From: Armatimonadota bacterium
GTDB taxonomy: Bacteria; Bacteroidota; Ignavibacteria; OLB7
Assembly (NCBI GenBank): GCA_020850315.1
Contig: JADZEY010000138.1
Span: 1-62,980, forward strand
Direction of reading: 5' to 3'
DNA length: 62,980 nt
This document shows, piece after piece, positions 45,629-55,330 of the stretch. The translations under genes and the position numbers were made by a program. Each line of letters starts with the position of its first letter. Within the stretch, counting starts at the first letter, position 1. The notes under the pieces were generated by a model. It was given only the letters and a program-made list of their open reading frames with translations. It did no database searches and was not told the DNA's origin.

Positions 45629-47353
45629 ATGCCAACCCAACGCCTTGAACTTACCTGGATCGGCAAAGAACAACGCCACCGGCTGGAACCACGTATCCTG
45701 CTGGAAGAACCCGCACGTAGCTACCACGCACAACACCGCGTTGCCGATTCCGACCTGTTCGATAATCGCCTCATCTTTGGCGATAACCTCCTTGCCCTGA
45801 AAGCCCTGGAATCCGAGTTTACCGGCAAAATTAAATGCGTTGTTATTGACCCACCCTACAATACCGGCAGCGCGTTCACACACTACGACGACGGCATCGA
45901 ACACTCACTCTGGCTTAGCTTGATGCGCGACCGCCTGGAACTTATCCACCGCCTCCTTGCTCCCGATGGCTCACTCTGGATTACCATTGACGACAACGAA
46001 GCCCACTACCTTAAAGTCCTCTGTGATGAAATCTTCGGAAGGAAAAATTTTGTGGCGAATGTGGTGTGGGAGAAAAGCGATAGCCCACGAATGGATGCTC
46101 AACTCTTTTCAACACGCCATGACCATCTTTTAGTATTTGCTAAAAATATTGATGTTTTTCAGATAAATAAATTTCACCCTACCGAAGATAATCTTCCTGA
46201 ACATTATGATAGGGCTGATGAAAATGGGAGAGCTTATTATCTCAAGCCATTGCGAGCTATGGGAAAAGCTGATACAAAAAAAGATCGACCAAGTATGTTC
46301 TTTCCTATCACTGCTCCTGATGGAACTTTAACTTACCCAATGAAAGAAGAAAATATTGAAGGACGTTGGAGATGGGGTGAAGAGAAAATTCAAAAAGAAA
46401 TAGATAGAATTGAATGGGTTTATGGTAGGCAAGGTTGGACACCCTATTATCGCATTTATGGGGATGCCAGAGCTTCACGTCCACCAGAGACAATTTGGCC
46501 ACACGAAGAGGTAGGTAGTAATCGGACTTCCAAAAATGAGATAAAGGGATTATTTGTTGATGAGAGAGCATTTGATACGCCAAAACCAGAAGCATTAATC
46601 GAAAGAATTTTATTCCTTGCCACCAACCCCGGCGACCTTGTTCTTGACAGTTTTGCGGGGAGCGGGACCACTGGGGCGGTGGCGCACAAAATGGGGCGGC
46701 GGTGGATTATGGTGGAACTTGGGGAGCATTGCCACACGCATATTATTCCGCGCCTGCAAAAAGTGATTGATAACCAGGATAGCGGTGGTGTCACCAAAAC
46801 GGTAGGATGGGGGGGCGGCGGGGGATTCCGCTACTACCGGTTGGCACCAAGCCTGCTGGAGCGGGACAAGTGGGGGAACTGGGTGGTGAGCAAGCAGTAC
46901 AACGCCGCAATGCTTGCCGAGGCGATGTGCCGCCACGAGGGGTTTGCCTACGCCCCCAGCGAGACCGAGTACTGGGCGCAGGGGCGCAGCAGCGAGCGGG
47001 ATGCTATCTACACCACAACCCAAACGCTAACGGCGGCGCAGCTTGCGGCCCTCAGCGAGGAAGTTGGCCCCGGCCGCACGTTGTTGGTCTGCTGCGGCGC
47101 GTGGCATGGCGCGGCCGACGATTTCCCGAACCTCACCCTAAAAAAAATACCAAACGCGGTGCTGGATCGCTGCGAGTTTGGCCGCGACGACTACAGCCTG
47201 CAAATCGCCGCGCTGCCGCCGCAGAGTCCAGTGCCAGCAATCCCCCCTGATGCCCCCCCAGCCCGCCCGGGCAAACCACGAAAAGCCAAGCAAAATCCCT
47301 CCGACGAGCCGATGCTGTTTGGGAAGGGGGAAAGGATGAAGGATGAAGTATGA
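45629..47353 (+). CDS. Type III restriction-modification methyltransferase (Mod)
   Basis: 574 residues from MPTQRLEL at 45629; an earlier in-frame GTG lies inside the preceding gene. Beta-class adenine methyltransferase: motif IV DPPYNTG (Asp74) comes first, then the target-recognition segment (about residues 139-329), then the SAM-binding motif I DSFAGSGTTG and the MGRRWIMVELGEHC block. After residue 400 there is an extended C-terminal region typical of Mod. It recognises the target for both methylation and cleavage. The recognition segment is AT-rich with a different codon choice from both ends of the gene, as if exchanged. The last codons run into a heptamer repeat, which supplies the stop. 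The Res gene follows 76 bases later. Confidence 0.9.
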   Translation: MPTQRLELTWIGKEQRHRLEPRILLEEPARSYHAQHRVADSDLFDNRLIFGDNLLALKALESEFTGKIKCVVIDPPYNTGSAFTHYDDGIEHSLWLSLMRDRLELIHRLLAPDGSLWITIDDNEAHYLKVLCDEIFGRKNFVANVVWEKSDSPRMDAQLFSTRHDHLLVFAKNIDVFQINKFHPTEDNLPEHYDRADENGRAYYLKPLRAMGKADTKKDRPSMFFPITAPDGTLTYPMKEENIEGRWRWGEEKIQKEIDRIEWVYGRQGWTPYYRIYGDARASRPPETIWPHEEVGSNRTSKNEIKGLFVDERAFDTPKPEALIERILFLATNPGDLVLDSFAGSGTTGAVAHKMGRRWIMVELGEHCHTHIIPRLQKVIDNQDSGGVTKTVGWGGGGGFRYYRLAPSLLERDKWGNWVVSKQYNAAMLAEAMCRHEGFAYAPSETEYWAQGRSSERDAIYTTTQTLTAAQLAALSEEVGPGRTLLVCCGAWHGAADDFPNLTLKKIPNAVLDRCEFGRDDYSLQIAALPPQSPVPAIPPDAPPARPGKPRKAKQNPSDEPMLFGKGERMKDEV

Positions 47354-47427
47354 AGTATGAAGTATGAAGTATGAAGTATGAAAAAAGCAGCCTGTTTCCT
47401 TCACTCGACACTCGACACTCGACATTC
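47343..47427. repeat. Heptanucleotide repeat tracts between mod and res
   Basis: Five copies of ATGAAGT run from about 47343 to 47378, and three copies of ACTCGAC-type heptamers from 47402 to 47427. The second tract ends two bases before the res start codon at 47430. Confidence 0.85.
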
Positions 47428-47429
47428 CC

Positions 47430-50252
47430 ATGACCGACATTCAAACAGAGTTTTCAGAACTGAGCATCCGTTCGCGGCGGATCGTCAACAGCGTGAGCGG
47501 GCGGCTTAGTTTGCGCACGCCACAGCGGGAATCGTTGGAAAAGCTGGCGAGGGTGGAGGAGGTGTTATCGGCGGAGCAATCGTTGCAGGAGCAGCTGCGG
47601 GTTATCGCATCGGAGTTCCCCAGCGTTGACGATTTCGAGCGTGAGTTTCCGTCGCTTTGTTTTGCGTTGGCAACGGGGGTTGGCAAAACGCGGTTAATGG
47701 GGGCGTTCATTGCTTATTTATTTCTGAAGGGGCGTTCGCGGCATTTTTTTGTGCTTGCGCCAAACCTCACCATCTACAACAAACTGATTGCGGACTTCAC
47801 CCCCGGCACGCCGAAGTACGTGTTCCAGGGGATTGGGGAGTTTGGGGCGCGGCCCCCGATTATTATCACTGGTGAAAATTACGAGAGCGGGATCGGCGTG
47901 CTGAATAACATGTTCAATGATGTCCACATCAACATTTTCAACATCAGCAAAATCAACACCGAAGTTCGCGGCGGCGCGTCGCCACGGATAAAGCGATTAA
48001 GCGAGTACATCGGTCGAAGTTACTTCGACTACTTAGCAGGGTTTGATGACCTTGTGCTGCTGATGGACGAATCGCACCGCTACCGTGCAAGTGCGGGGGT
48101 GCGGGCAATCAACGAGCTTCGGCCAATTTTTGGATTGGAGCTTACGGCCACCCCATTTGTGGAAGCGGGGCGGGGGAACGTGCAGCCGTTCAAGAACGTC
48201 ATCTACAGTTACCCGCTTGCTGCCGCAATGGCCGATGGCTACGTGAAGGAACCAGCCGTGGCCACGCGGGAAAATTTCAATCCAAAACAGTACACCGACC
48301 AGGAGTTGGAGCGATTGAAGTTGGAGGATGGAATCCGGATCCACGAGCATACAAAAGTGGAGTTGGAGTTGTACGCACGGCAGAACACGTTGCCTGTTGT
48401 GAAGCCCTTCATGTTAGTGGTTGCCGCCGACACCGAACACGCCAACCAGGTGCTGGAGCTTATCAAAAGTGAGCATTTTTTTGATGGGCGTTATCGTGAA
48501 CGGGTGATCACCGTGCATTCGGCCCAGCGTGGCGAGGAGAAGGAGGATACGGTGGAGCGATTGCTGGCGGTGGAGAACCCCGCCGAGCCGACGGAGATTG
48601 TGATCCATGTGAATATGCTGAAGGAGGGGTGGGACGTGACGAACCTTTATACGATAGTGCCGCTGCGTGCGGCCAATGCTCGGGGACTGGTGGAGCAATC
48701 CATTGGGCGCGGGTTGCGGCTACCCTACGGCAAGCGGACCGGCAACGCCGTTGCCGACCGGCTGACCGTGGTTGCGCACGACCGATTCCAGGAAATCATT
48801 GACGATGCAAACCGCCCTGATTCCATCATCCGTTCCGGCGTAGTAATTGGGCGCGATATCCCAACTGAGCGGCACATCGCCGTGACCGTCGCGCCGCTGG
48901 CCGCCGAAGCTATCGCCACGGCAACGGCCCCACCGCAAACCCACGCAGCAACCACACCAACAGCCGCAAGCGCGAACCCGGCAACGGAGCCAGAACCTGC
49001 CAAGCAGGAGGCACTGCTGTTCCCAACCCCGGCAAGCCAGCAGGTAGCAACCAAAGTGTTGGAGGTCATCAAGCGATATGAGTCGCTGCCAAGCTCGGCG
49101 CATCTGTTGCGTCCGGAAATCCAGCAAGCAATAGCCACAACGGTGATAGAAGAGCTTGCGCCGCAACAAGGGAGTTTGGAGTTGGAGGGGGATGGCGCAG
49201 AACTTCAGCCGGGGCGGGATCAGTTGCAGGCATTGCTTCGCTCCCCCGATACCATGAGCCAGGTGGTTGAAGCTGCCGTGCAGCTTCGGAATCGGTTAAG
49301 CATTGATATTCCGCGAATTGTGCTGCAACCCACCAGCCAGGTCACCAATGGCTACCATGATTTCGACCTTGAAGTAGGCCAACTACGGCTGCAGCCGGTG
49401 CCAATGAACCTGCTGATCGAGGAGCTACGAACCCACCAACGCAGCCGATTGTTGGAAGCCAGCGGCGGCAATACCGAGCTGATGGTGGAGCACTACATCG
49501 TGCGCGCACTGGTGAATTACGACGACATCAGCTACGACCAAACCGCTGATCTTCTCTACAAGTTATCGGGTCAGATGGTGGCCCACCTGCGTTCCTACTT
49601 GCCCGCCGACGATGATGTTCAGAACGTGGTGGAGTACCACCAGCGCACCCTTGCGGGCATTATTCACACGCAGATGCGGGCACATTGTTGGGAGGAGCAA
49701 ACAGCCTATTCCGCCTACGTAACCAAGGGGTTCACAACGTTGCAGGAAAGCACCTACGGGTTGGCTGACGGGGATTCGGCACTGAATTTCCGCGCACCGG
49801 TAACGGAGCGGGCATTGATGAAGGGGATGCTGTTTACTGGCTTCAGACGCTGCTGCTACCGCGTGCAGAAATTTGATAGCGACACCGAGCGGCAGTTTGC
49901 AGTAATCTTGGAGAACGAACCGGAAGAATCGCAGGTGAAATGGCTGCGCCCTGCCCTCCGCCAACTGGGTATTTACTACAACAGCAACGATGCCTACCAG
50001 CCCGACTTTGTGGTGGAGACCAGCAAGGGCTGCTACCTTGTTGAGCTAAAACGCGCTTCCCAGATCAGCGATAGCGACGTGCAAGCCAAAGCGTTCGCCG
50101 CAACCGAGTGGTGCCGCCACGCAACCGCCCACGCCCAACAGCACGGCACAAAGCCCTGGAACTATCTTCTGATTCCCGATACCGCAATTGCTGCGAACAC
50201 AACCCTGACAGCGTTAGCCACCGCGTTCCTTTTTCCCGTACAACAGCAGTAG
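47430..50252 (+). CDS. Type III restriction enzyme Res subunit
   Basis: 940 residues. Superfamily 2 helicase domain: Walker A ATGVGKT (about residue 83), DEAD-like box MDESHRYR, LTATPF, and the late motifs NMLKEGWDVTNLYTIV and EQSIGRGLRLPYG. A low-complexity Ala/Thr/Pro linker (about 490-530) separates it from the C-terminal part. The nuclease domain has the PD-(D/E)xK site QPDFVVETSKGCYLVELKR (about residues 850-868). It translocates on DNA with Mod and cleaves when two inversely oriented sites meet. Length fits the family. No start other than ATG 47430 is plausible, and it lies directly behind a repeat tract. Confidence 0.9.
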   Translation: MTDIQTEFSELSIRSRRIVNSVSGRLSLRTPQRESLEKLARVEEVLSAEQSLQEQLRVIASEFPSVDDFEREFPSLCFALATGVGKTRLMGAFIAYLFLKGRSRHFFVLAPNLTIYNKLIADFTPGTPKYVFQGIGEFGARPPIIITGENYESGIGVLNNMFNDVHINIFNISKINTEVRGGASPRIKRLSEYIGRSYFDYLAGFDDLVLLMDESHRYRASAGVRAINELRPIFGLELTATPFVEAGRGNVQPFKNVIYSYPLAAAMADGYVKEPAVATRENFNPKQYTDQELERLKLEDGIRIHEHTKVELELYARQNTLPVVKPFMLVVAADTEHANQVLELIKSEHFFDGRYRERVITVHSAQRGEEKEDTVERLLAVENPAEPTEIVIHVNMLKEGWDVTNLYTIVPLRAANARGLVEQSIGRGLRLPYGKRTGNAVADRLTVVAHDRFQEIIDDANRPDSIIRSGVVIGRDIPTERHIAVTVAPLAAEAIATATAPPQTHAATTPTAASANPATEPEPAKQEALLFPTPASQQVATKVLEVIKRYESLPSSAHLLRPEIQQAIATTVIEELAPQQGSLELEGDGAELQPGRDQLQALLRSPDTMSQVVEAAVQLRNRLSIDIPRIVLQPTSQVTNGYHDFDLEVGQLRLQPVPMNLLIEELRTHQRSRLLEASGGNTELMVEHYIVRALVNYDDISYDQTADLLYKLSGQMVAHLRSYLPADDDVQNVVEYHQRTLAGIIHTQMRAHCWEEQTAYSAYVTKGFTTLQESTYGLADGDSALNFRAPVTERALMKGMLFTGFRRCCYRVQKFDSDTERQFAVILENEPEESQVKWLRPALRQLGIYYNSNDAYQPDFVVETSKGCYLVELKRASQISDSDVQAKAFAATEWCRHATAHAQQHGTKPWNYLLIPDTAIAANTTLTALATAFLFPVQQQ

Positions 50253-50522
50253 GGTAGGGGCTATGCGATCTCCCCGCTGCGGATTCGTTGCGCGCTCTCT
50301 GCGCTCATGCAGGGAATGGCCAGCGTTTGTGGATTAAGCCTCAAAAAAAAAATACCGCCGCCACCGACGGCTGTGAACGTCGGTGGCGGCGGGTCCCTTT
50401 TGGTTGGCCTGTTGTCTTATCGGCATTGCCCTGTGGTGTGGTTGGGCGTTGCTTCGGCCATTGTGTTGTGGTGTGGGGCGAACTTGTTCGGATAGTTCTT
50501 TGGTGGGGGAAGAATCGGACGA
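50253..50522. other. Convergent intergenic region between res and recA
   Basis: Apart from the terminator listed separately, no gene or repeat is visible. Short frames here are artefacts. Confidence 0.5.
50343..50396. terminator. Bidirectional Rho-independent terminator
   Basis: A perfect 15-bp stem CCGCCGCCACCGACG / CGTCGGTGGCGGCGG (50355-50369 and 50378-50392) with loop GCTGTGAA. A run of ten A precedes it (50343-50352), which becomes a U-run for the minus-strand recA transcript, and TCCCTTTT follows it for the plus-strand res transcript. It separates the two convergent genes. Confidence 0.92.
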
Positions 50523-51614
50523 TTAGTTCACCGATTGCTTCTTGCTGGCTTTCACCGGCGCGCCTTCGGATTCGGCGGCGGGGGTGCTGCTGGCTCCGTT
50601 GCGGGTGGCCACCGGAACCGGAATTCCCATGTGTTCCCGCAACTGGCGATCCAATGCCGAGGCAAGTGCGGGGTCTTCACTCAGAAGTTTTTTCAGCCCG
50701 TCGCGGCCCTGAACTCGTTCCTCGCCCAGGGTGAACCACGATCCGCTTTTCTGGATGAGCCCTTGGCTGATTGCCATATCTAGCATATCTCCAATCTTAG
50801 AGATGCCTTCGTTGAACATGATGTCGAACTCCACTTCTTTGAACGGCGGAGCCACCTTGTTCTTAATCACTTTCACCCGAACGCGGCTGCCAACGATGTC
50901 GGCTCCATCTTTCAAAATCTCCTTGCGGCGGATGTCCATCCGTACCGAGGCATAGAACTTCAGGGCGTTGCCGCCGGTAGTGGTTTCGGGGTTGCCATAG
51001 ACCACGCCGATTTTGTTGCGCAGCTGGTTGGTGAACATCACCACCGAGTTGGAGCGGCCAATGGATGCGTTCAGTTTCCGCATGGCTTGCGACATCAGCC
51101 GTGCTTGCGCGCCCATCTGTGCATCCCCCATCTCCCCTTCGATTTCCGCACGTGGGGTTAGCGCGGCAACGGAGTCAACCACGATCACATCCAGCGCGCC
51201 GGACCGGACAAGCGTCTCGACGATCTCCAGCGCTTGCTCGCCATATTCTGGTTGGGCCAGCAGAAGGTTGTTCACGTCCACGCCAAGCCGTGCGGCGTAG
51301 TTGATATCCAGCGCGTGTTCGGTGTCCACAAAGGCAGCCATTCCGCCACGTTTTTGCGCTTCGGCGATAACGTGCAAGCAGATGGTGGTTTTCCCCGATG
51401 ATTCCGGGCCGAAAATTTCGATGATACGGCCACGCGGCACGCCGCCAATTCCAATGGCGGTATCCAGCGAAAGGGAGCCAGTGGAGATTGCTTCCACGGG
51501 AACGACCGCATGGTCGCTCAATTTCATGATGGAGCCTTTGCCATATTGTTTTTCAATGGCATCCATTGCCGTTTCAAGGGCTTTCTTCCGTGCGTCCAAT
51601 GATGCGTCAGCCAT
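50523..51614 (-). CDS. recA: Recombinase RecA
   Basis: 363 residues from ATG 51614 ([20 protein letters not shown]). Walker A is GPESSGKTT, Walker [11 protein letters not shown]; the [16 protein letters not shown]-like block, QLRNKIGV in the DNA-binding loop 2 region and [17 protein letters not shown] are all classical RecA. It forms nucleoprotein filaments, exchanges homologous strands and triggers SOS cleavage. The C-terminal tail (about 30 residues, Ala/Ser/Glu-rich, ending KKQSVN) is less acidic than usual. The open frame continues to 51758 but that part has no RecA character. It is monocistronic with its own terminator. Confidence 0.98.
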   Translation of the reverse strand: MADASLDARKKALETAMDAIEKQYGKGSIMKLSDHAVVPVEAISTGSLSLDTAIGIGGVPRGRIIEIFGPESSGKTTICLHVIAEAQKRGGMAAFVDTEHALDINYAARLGVDVNNLLLAQPEYGEQALEIVETLVRSGALDVIVVDSVAALTPRAEIEGEMGDAQMGAQARLMSQAMRKLNASIGRSNSVVMFTNQLRNKIGVVYGNPETTTGGNALKFYASVRMDIRRKEILKDGADIVGSRVRVKVIKNKVAPPFKEVEFDIMFNEGISKIGDMLDMAISQGLIQKSGSWFTLGEERVQGRDGLKKLLSEDPALASALDRQLREHMGIPVPVATRNGASSTPAAESEGAPVKASKKQSVN

Positions 51615-51916
51615 GATCGTTTTTCCGGTTAGTTGTGTATGAAATGAAGGTTTTGGTATCGCAGTTTCTTGCTCTGTTCTCTGCCAGATATGAGATGGAT
51701 AACTGGGGTGTTCAAATGATGACCGACACGAAAATAGGGTGTTGAAGCAAAACAACAAAGCAGTTTTTGTGATGAATGAATTTTTTTTTTGAGGCAGTTG
51801 CTGAACGCCTTCAGCTACCGTTCACCGAGCCTCAACAATGGGCACCAATCTACTCCTCGCGGTCTCGGAAATGTGCTCAGGGGGAAAGGATGAAGGATGA
51901 GTTTATGGCTGTTGGA
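51615..51916. other. Intergenic region upstream of recA
   Basis: About 300 bases. It includes a run of eleven T at 51781-51791 and is AT-richer than its surroundings close to recA, as expected for a promoter. I could not identify a convincing SOS operator. It is partly overlapped by the repeat-like word AAAGGATGAAGGATGA at 51886-51901. Confidence 0.4.
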
Positions 51917-53278
51917 TTAGGCTCTTCGCATGGCGGCAAGGCGGCGGCGGACGGCGGGGCCGAAACTGCGGGAGCGGCGAATCACCGAGCCGAAGGTGAA
52001 CGGGATGTAGCGGTTCATCCGTTGGGTCAGGAACAGCGCGGTTGTGGCAGTCCCAAGCAGCAGGGCAATCCCCATTCCGGCTTCGTAGAAAAAGTAGGTT
52101 AGCAGAACCCCGCCAACGGCCATCACCACCGTGCCAAGAAGCGTGCCACGGAACAGGTCGCGGGTGTGGCCCATGCCGAGCAACACCACCGACGGCACAA
52201 TCACAAACGGTGCAAAAAAGCCAGACCCCATCAACCACTGAAACACCGGGATGGAGCCTTCTTTGCTTGGCAAAATTATCGGGACCACAACGTTCGCAAA
52301 GGCGATCAGCAGAAGCGAGAGAGGGAAGATCAACACCACTAACGCGGCGGTGGCAAGCTCGGCAATCTCCTTCACCGCCTCCACCCGTTCCTGGGCATAC
52401 GCGCGCGAGGTTGCCGGAACCAGCAGCAACTGTGCAGCGTCGCGGATGGACTCAAAAAATCGGTAGAAAATTTTTGCAGCGTTATAGACCCCCGCCGCAA
52501 TGTGGCCGCGCACCGCCGTCACAATCACTGCATCCCCCTGCTGCTGAATAATCGTCAGCATCCCCGTTCCCCCCTGATGGATTCCCAACGCCAGAACACG
52601 GCGGATGGAGTTGGCAAGTTGATCTGTTGTGGGGATCATCCACCGCCATGTGAACAGCAGCCCGGTGATGGAGCTGGCGATGAAGGCATACAGGTTGTAG
52701 TCAATCAGCACGATTGAATCGGTAAGGTGGCCGCTTGCGCCGCCAACCAGCATCAGTGCGATTACCCCGCCAAAGTAGGCAAGATCAACAAGGAAAATCG
52801 GGATGATCCGGTAATCCACCTGCAGCACCCGAATGGTGATGTTCCGCGCCGCTGTGCTAAGCACCAAAAAACCGATGGTGCGGAACGCATCCACCGCCGA
52901 ACCACTTTTCAGAACATCAGCAATCGGCACGGCAAGCAGGGTGATGCTGTAGCCCAGCACAACCATGAAGACAATGTACAGCAGGGAGGAGGCGGTGATG
53001 ATCGAGCGGGAAATTTTGTGCTCTTCGGCGCAGAGCTTCACCATTGGCTGAAGAATGAAAAAATCCCCCAGCAGGCTTAGCCCCAAAAACAGTGCTTGGA
53101 ACACCGTCCACACCCCCCACTGGTCTGGACTGAAGAGCTTCAGCGGAACCAGAATCAGCACCACACCATACAACATTTGCAGGCTTTTATCGGCGGCGGC
53201 CCACAACGCCAACCGCTGCGGCGAGCGTGCGGGGCGTTGCGATTGTTCGGCTGTTGATTGTGGGTTGTTCTCAGGCAT
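51917..53278 (-). CDS. Polysaccharide flippase (Wzx/MATE-like) membrane protein
   Basis: 453 residues with about twelve to fourteen hydrophobic segments (for example LQMLYGVVLILVPLKLF, IVFMVVLGYSITLLAVPI, IVLIDYNLYAFIASSITGLL, ALVVLIFPLSLLLIAFANVV). The domain order and the R/K-rich loops fit the polysaccharide transporter (Wzx/RfbX) branch of the MOP superfamily. No catalytic residues are expected. It probably flips lipid-linked sugar units. Downstream of the heparinase-like gene on the same strand, 63 bases apart, so an exopolysaccharide or LPS context is likely. Confidence 0.82.
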   Translation of the reverse strand: MPENNPQSTAEQSQRPARSPQRLALWAAADKSLQMLYGVVLILVPLKLFSPDQWGVWTVFQALFLGLSLLGDFFILQPMVKLCAEEHKISRSIITASSLLYIVFMVVLGYSITLLAVPIADVLKSGSAVDAFRTIGFLVLSTAARNITIRVLQVDYRIIPIFLVDLAYFGGVIALMLVGGASGHLTDSIVLIDYNLYAFIASSITGLLFTWRWMIPTTDQLANSIRRVLALGIHQGGTGMLTIIQQQGDAVIVTAVRGHIAAGVYNAAKIFYRFFESIRDAAQLLLVPATSRAYAQERVEAVKEIAELATAALVVLIFPLSLLLIAFANVVVPIILPSKEGSIPVFQWLMGSGFFAPFVIVPSVVLLGMGHTRDLFRGTLLGTVVMAVGGVLLTYFFYEAGMGIALLLGTATTALFLTQRMNRYIPFTFGSVIRRSRSFGPAVRRRLAAMRRA

Positions 53279-53341
53279 GAAAACAAACAGAAGGAGTAAT
53301 GGCGTTGGTGTACTTCACGTACACCCCGTGCGTGCGGGACT

Positions 53342-55330
53342 CTAGATCAGAACGCGCCAAAGATAGCGCAATCGCTGTGGCGGGGATGTGTCGAAACTCA
53401 TCACTAACCACCAGGCCGGTTCGGAAACGCCGTAGCTGGGCGAGTACCAGCCGCGGGTGATTGTAAACGGGTGGCTGCACTCCAACTCTATCTGGCCCGA
53501 TTCGCCGCCGCCAATGATTGCGCGGGTCGGCTCAATCTGCTCAATCGGCAGCATCCCCGGCAGCGTAAACCGAAGCTCCACGTGGTGTTCTCCGTTGCCC
53601 GCAATTTCATCTTCCACCGCCAGCTGCGGGCCGCGAAGTTCCCACCGCCGCCGCACCGCAACGCTGCCGGAAGGGAGCTCCCGGTAGGCGTGATGTTCGG
53701 CGGCAAGGGTTGCCCCATCGTCGGTTGCTTCCCACTCCAAAATGGTTGTGTTAGTGGAATCCTGTTTCACCCGCCACAGGCCGTCGAACTGGGCAATTTC
53801 TGTTCGGTCAATCATTGGCGCGTTGTGGGCGCGGGTGCTGCGCAGTTCGTTGCGAAGGCTTGGATTGCGGGTGTAGCAGAATGTCCCCGGGTCAATCACC
53901 ACTTGGCCAGCTGCGGTGTGAATTGTGAAGGAGAGGGTGTCGTTGTTTCCATGCAGCCCGATTGGGCCGACATCGGCAACGACGTGCATCCAGCGGTTCC
54001 GCAGCACCGCAAACCCGCCGTGGCTGTACAGGTGCGATGCTTCACGGTTCTTGGTTCCCAGCCGGTCGTACTCCATCTTCCCCACATCCCCCATCAGCAT
54101 TCCCCCCTCCAAACTGAAACGTCCTGCCTGCCCCGTAAAATCTTCCCGGTGAAAGATCACGGCTGCCAGCGCCAGCAACCCGCGGTGGTCGTACAACGCC
54201 TGCGATTCGGTAAGCCGAAGGATCACTCCATCATCCGAATCTCCAAACTGCGGAACGGTTCCGGAGGGGGGGATGTAATCGCACAGAAACTCGGCCATCT
54301 GCTCAACCGTTCGCCGCGCCGATTCTCCGAATGGAACTCCAGCACGCTGGCAGAGGGGAATGGCAATCAGGTACATTTCCAGCACCAAACGGTGGTAGCC
54401 AATCGAGCGTTCGTAGTGAACTCCATCACTGGTGAGTTGCGCCGCCAGCTGTTCAATCATCCATTTCCGCCCGCTGGCAAACCAACGTTTCCCGTCGGGG
54501 TGATCCAGCAGAAACGCGCCAATGGCCAGCAGTCCAAAGCAGTTGGAAAGGTAGTGGTTGGTAAGATTGAAGAAATACTCAAGGTTATGCCAAAGGTGGT
54601 CGCCATGCTCCCAAACCAGCAGAACGTAGCTGCTCCACCAGTCGCGGCTGATGGAAGGTGAGCCGGCGAACAGTGAGTAGCCACACGTCAGCCAGAAGCC
54701 GCGAATCGCCACCTCCATCGGCATTGCCCAGTTGACCCCAACGTCGCGTGGGTTCTGCTGCTGCCAGTCATCAACCAGCCGTTGGAACTCGGTTGCCCAG
54801 CGTTCATCGCCGCTTGCGCGGTAGGCGTTCCCAAGCCATGCAATCCAGTACATCCGGCTTAGTTCCCAGGGGTATTTCACATCTGCGCCGTTGCCATCCA
54901 TAAATCGGATGCGGGAGAAATGATCCAGCGGCCAGCGCGTTCCCGATCCATAATCGCGGTGCCAATCGTAGCGGCCATCGGGCGCGGAAATCTGGCAGCC
55001 AAGCAGTGTGGTGTTCCCCGCCGCAAACCGATTGGCATCGTGAAGGATAGTGGTGAGATCGGACAGGCTGGCGAGCAATGTTGGGGTGATAGAAGCAAGC
55101 GGAAGCCGTGGCAACACTGCCGCATGGAAATCAGCCGCGAAGGTTTCTGCCGTGCGGAAAAACCCGAACTGCTGTTGAAAGGCCGCAAGGCGTGGGCGTG
55201 GGTGAGGCTTGCGGGCGTAGTTTCGGCGGCGCAACGCTTGCCGGAACACTTGTGCAATATGCCCCAGCCCATGCCGCCGTGCTGCAGATGTCAAGAATTT
55301 GATTCGTCGAACCAGGTTCTGATAAGCCAT
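53342..55330 (-). CDS. Heparinase II/III-like polysaccharide lyase family protein
   Basis: 662 residues. The N-terminal (alpha/alpha) part has DWHRDYGSGTRWPLDHFSRI, KYPWELSRMYWIAWLGNAYR and NPRDVGVNWAMPMEVAIRGF, the catalytic-face Asn/His/Tyr motifs being in WEHGDHLWHNLEYFFNLTNH and GVHYERSIGYHRLVLEM. The C-terminal beta-sandwich has LYSHGGFAVLRNRWMHVVA and VIDPGTFCYT, HNAPMIDR. Proteins of this kind are often found in exopolysaccharide or O-antigen loci, where the lyase or a related activity trims sugars. No signal peptide is seen at the ATG used, which would place it in the cytoplasm; that is a common feature of the locus-associated type. It overlaps the 3' end of the lipoprotein gene upstream by 40 bases. 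Confidence 0.85.
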   Translation of the reverse strand: MAYQNLVRRIKFLTSAARRHGLGHIAQVFRQALRRRNYARKPHPRPRLAAFQQQFGFFRTAETFAADFHAAVLPRLPLASITPTLLASLSDLTTILHDANRFAAGNTTLLGCQISAPDGRYDWHRDYGSGTRWPLDHFSRIRFMDGNGADVKYPWELSRMYWIAWLGNAYRASGDERWATEFQRLVDDWQQQNPRDVGVNWAMPMEVAIRGFWLTCGYSLFAGSPSISRDWWSSYVLLVWEHGDHLWHNLEYFFNLTNHYLSNCFGLLAIGAFLLDHPDGKRWFASGRKWMIEQLAAQLTSDGVHYERSIGYHRLVLEMYLIAIPLCQRAGVPFGESARRTVEQMAEFLCDYIPPSGTVPQFGDSDDGVILRLTESQALYDHRGLLALAAVIFHREDFTGQAGRFSLEGGMLMGDVGKMEYDRLGTKNREASHLYSHGGFAVLRNRWMHVVADVGPIGLHGNNDTLSFTIHTAAGQVVIDPGTFCYTRNPSLRNELRSTRAHNAPMIDRTEIAQFDGLWRVKQDSTNTTILEWEATDDGATLAAEHHAYRELPSGSVAVRRRWELRGPQLAVEDEIAGNGEHHVELRFTLPGMLPIEQIEPTRAIIGGGESGQIELECSHPFTITRGWYSPSYGVSEPAWWLVMSFDTSPPQRLRYLWRVLI

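Noticed and set aside
51615-51758. 48-residue N-terminal extension of RecA
   Set aside because: No RecA family member has it, and the normal RecA start ([11 protein letters not shown]) is at 51614.
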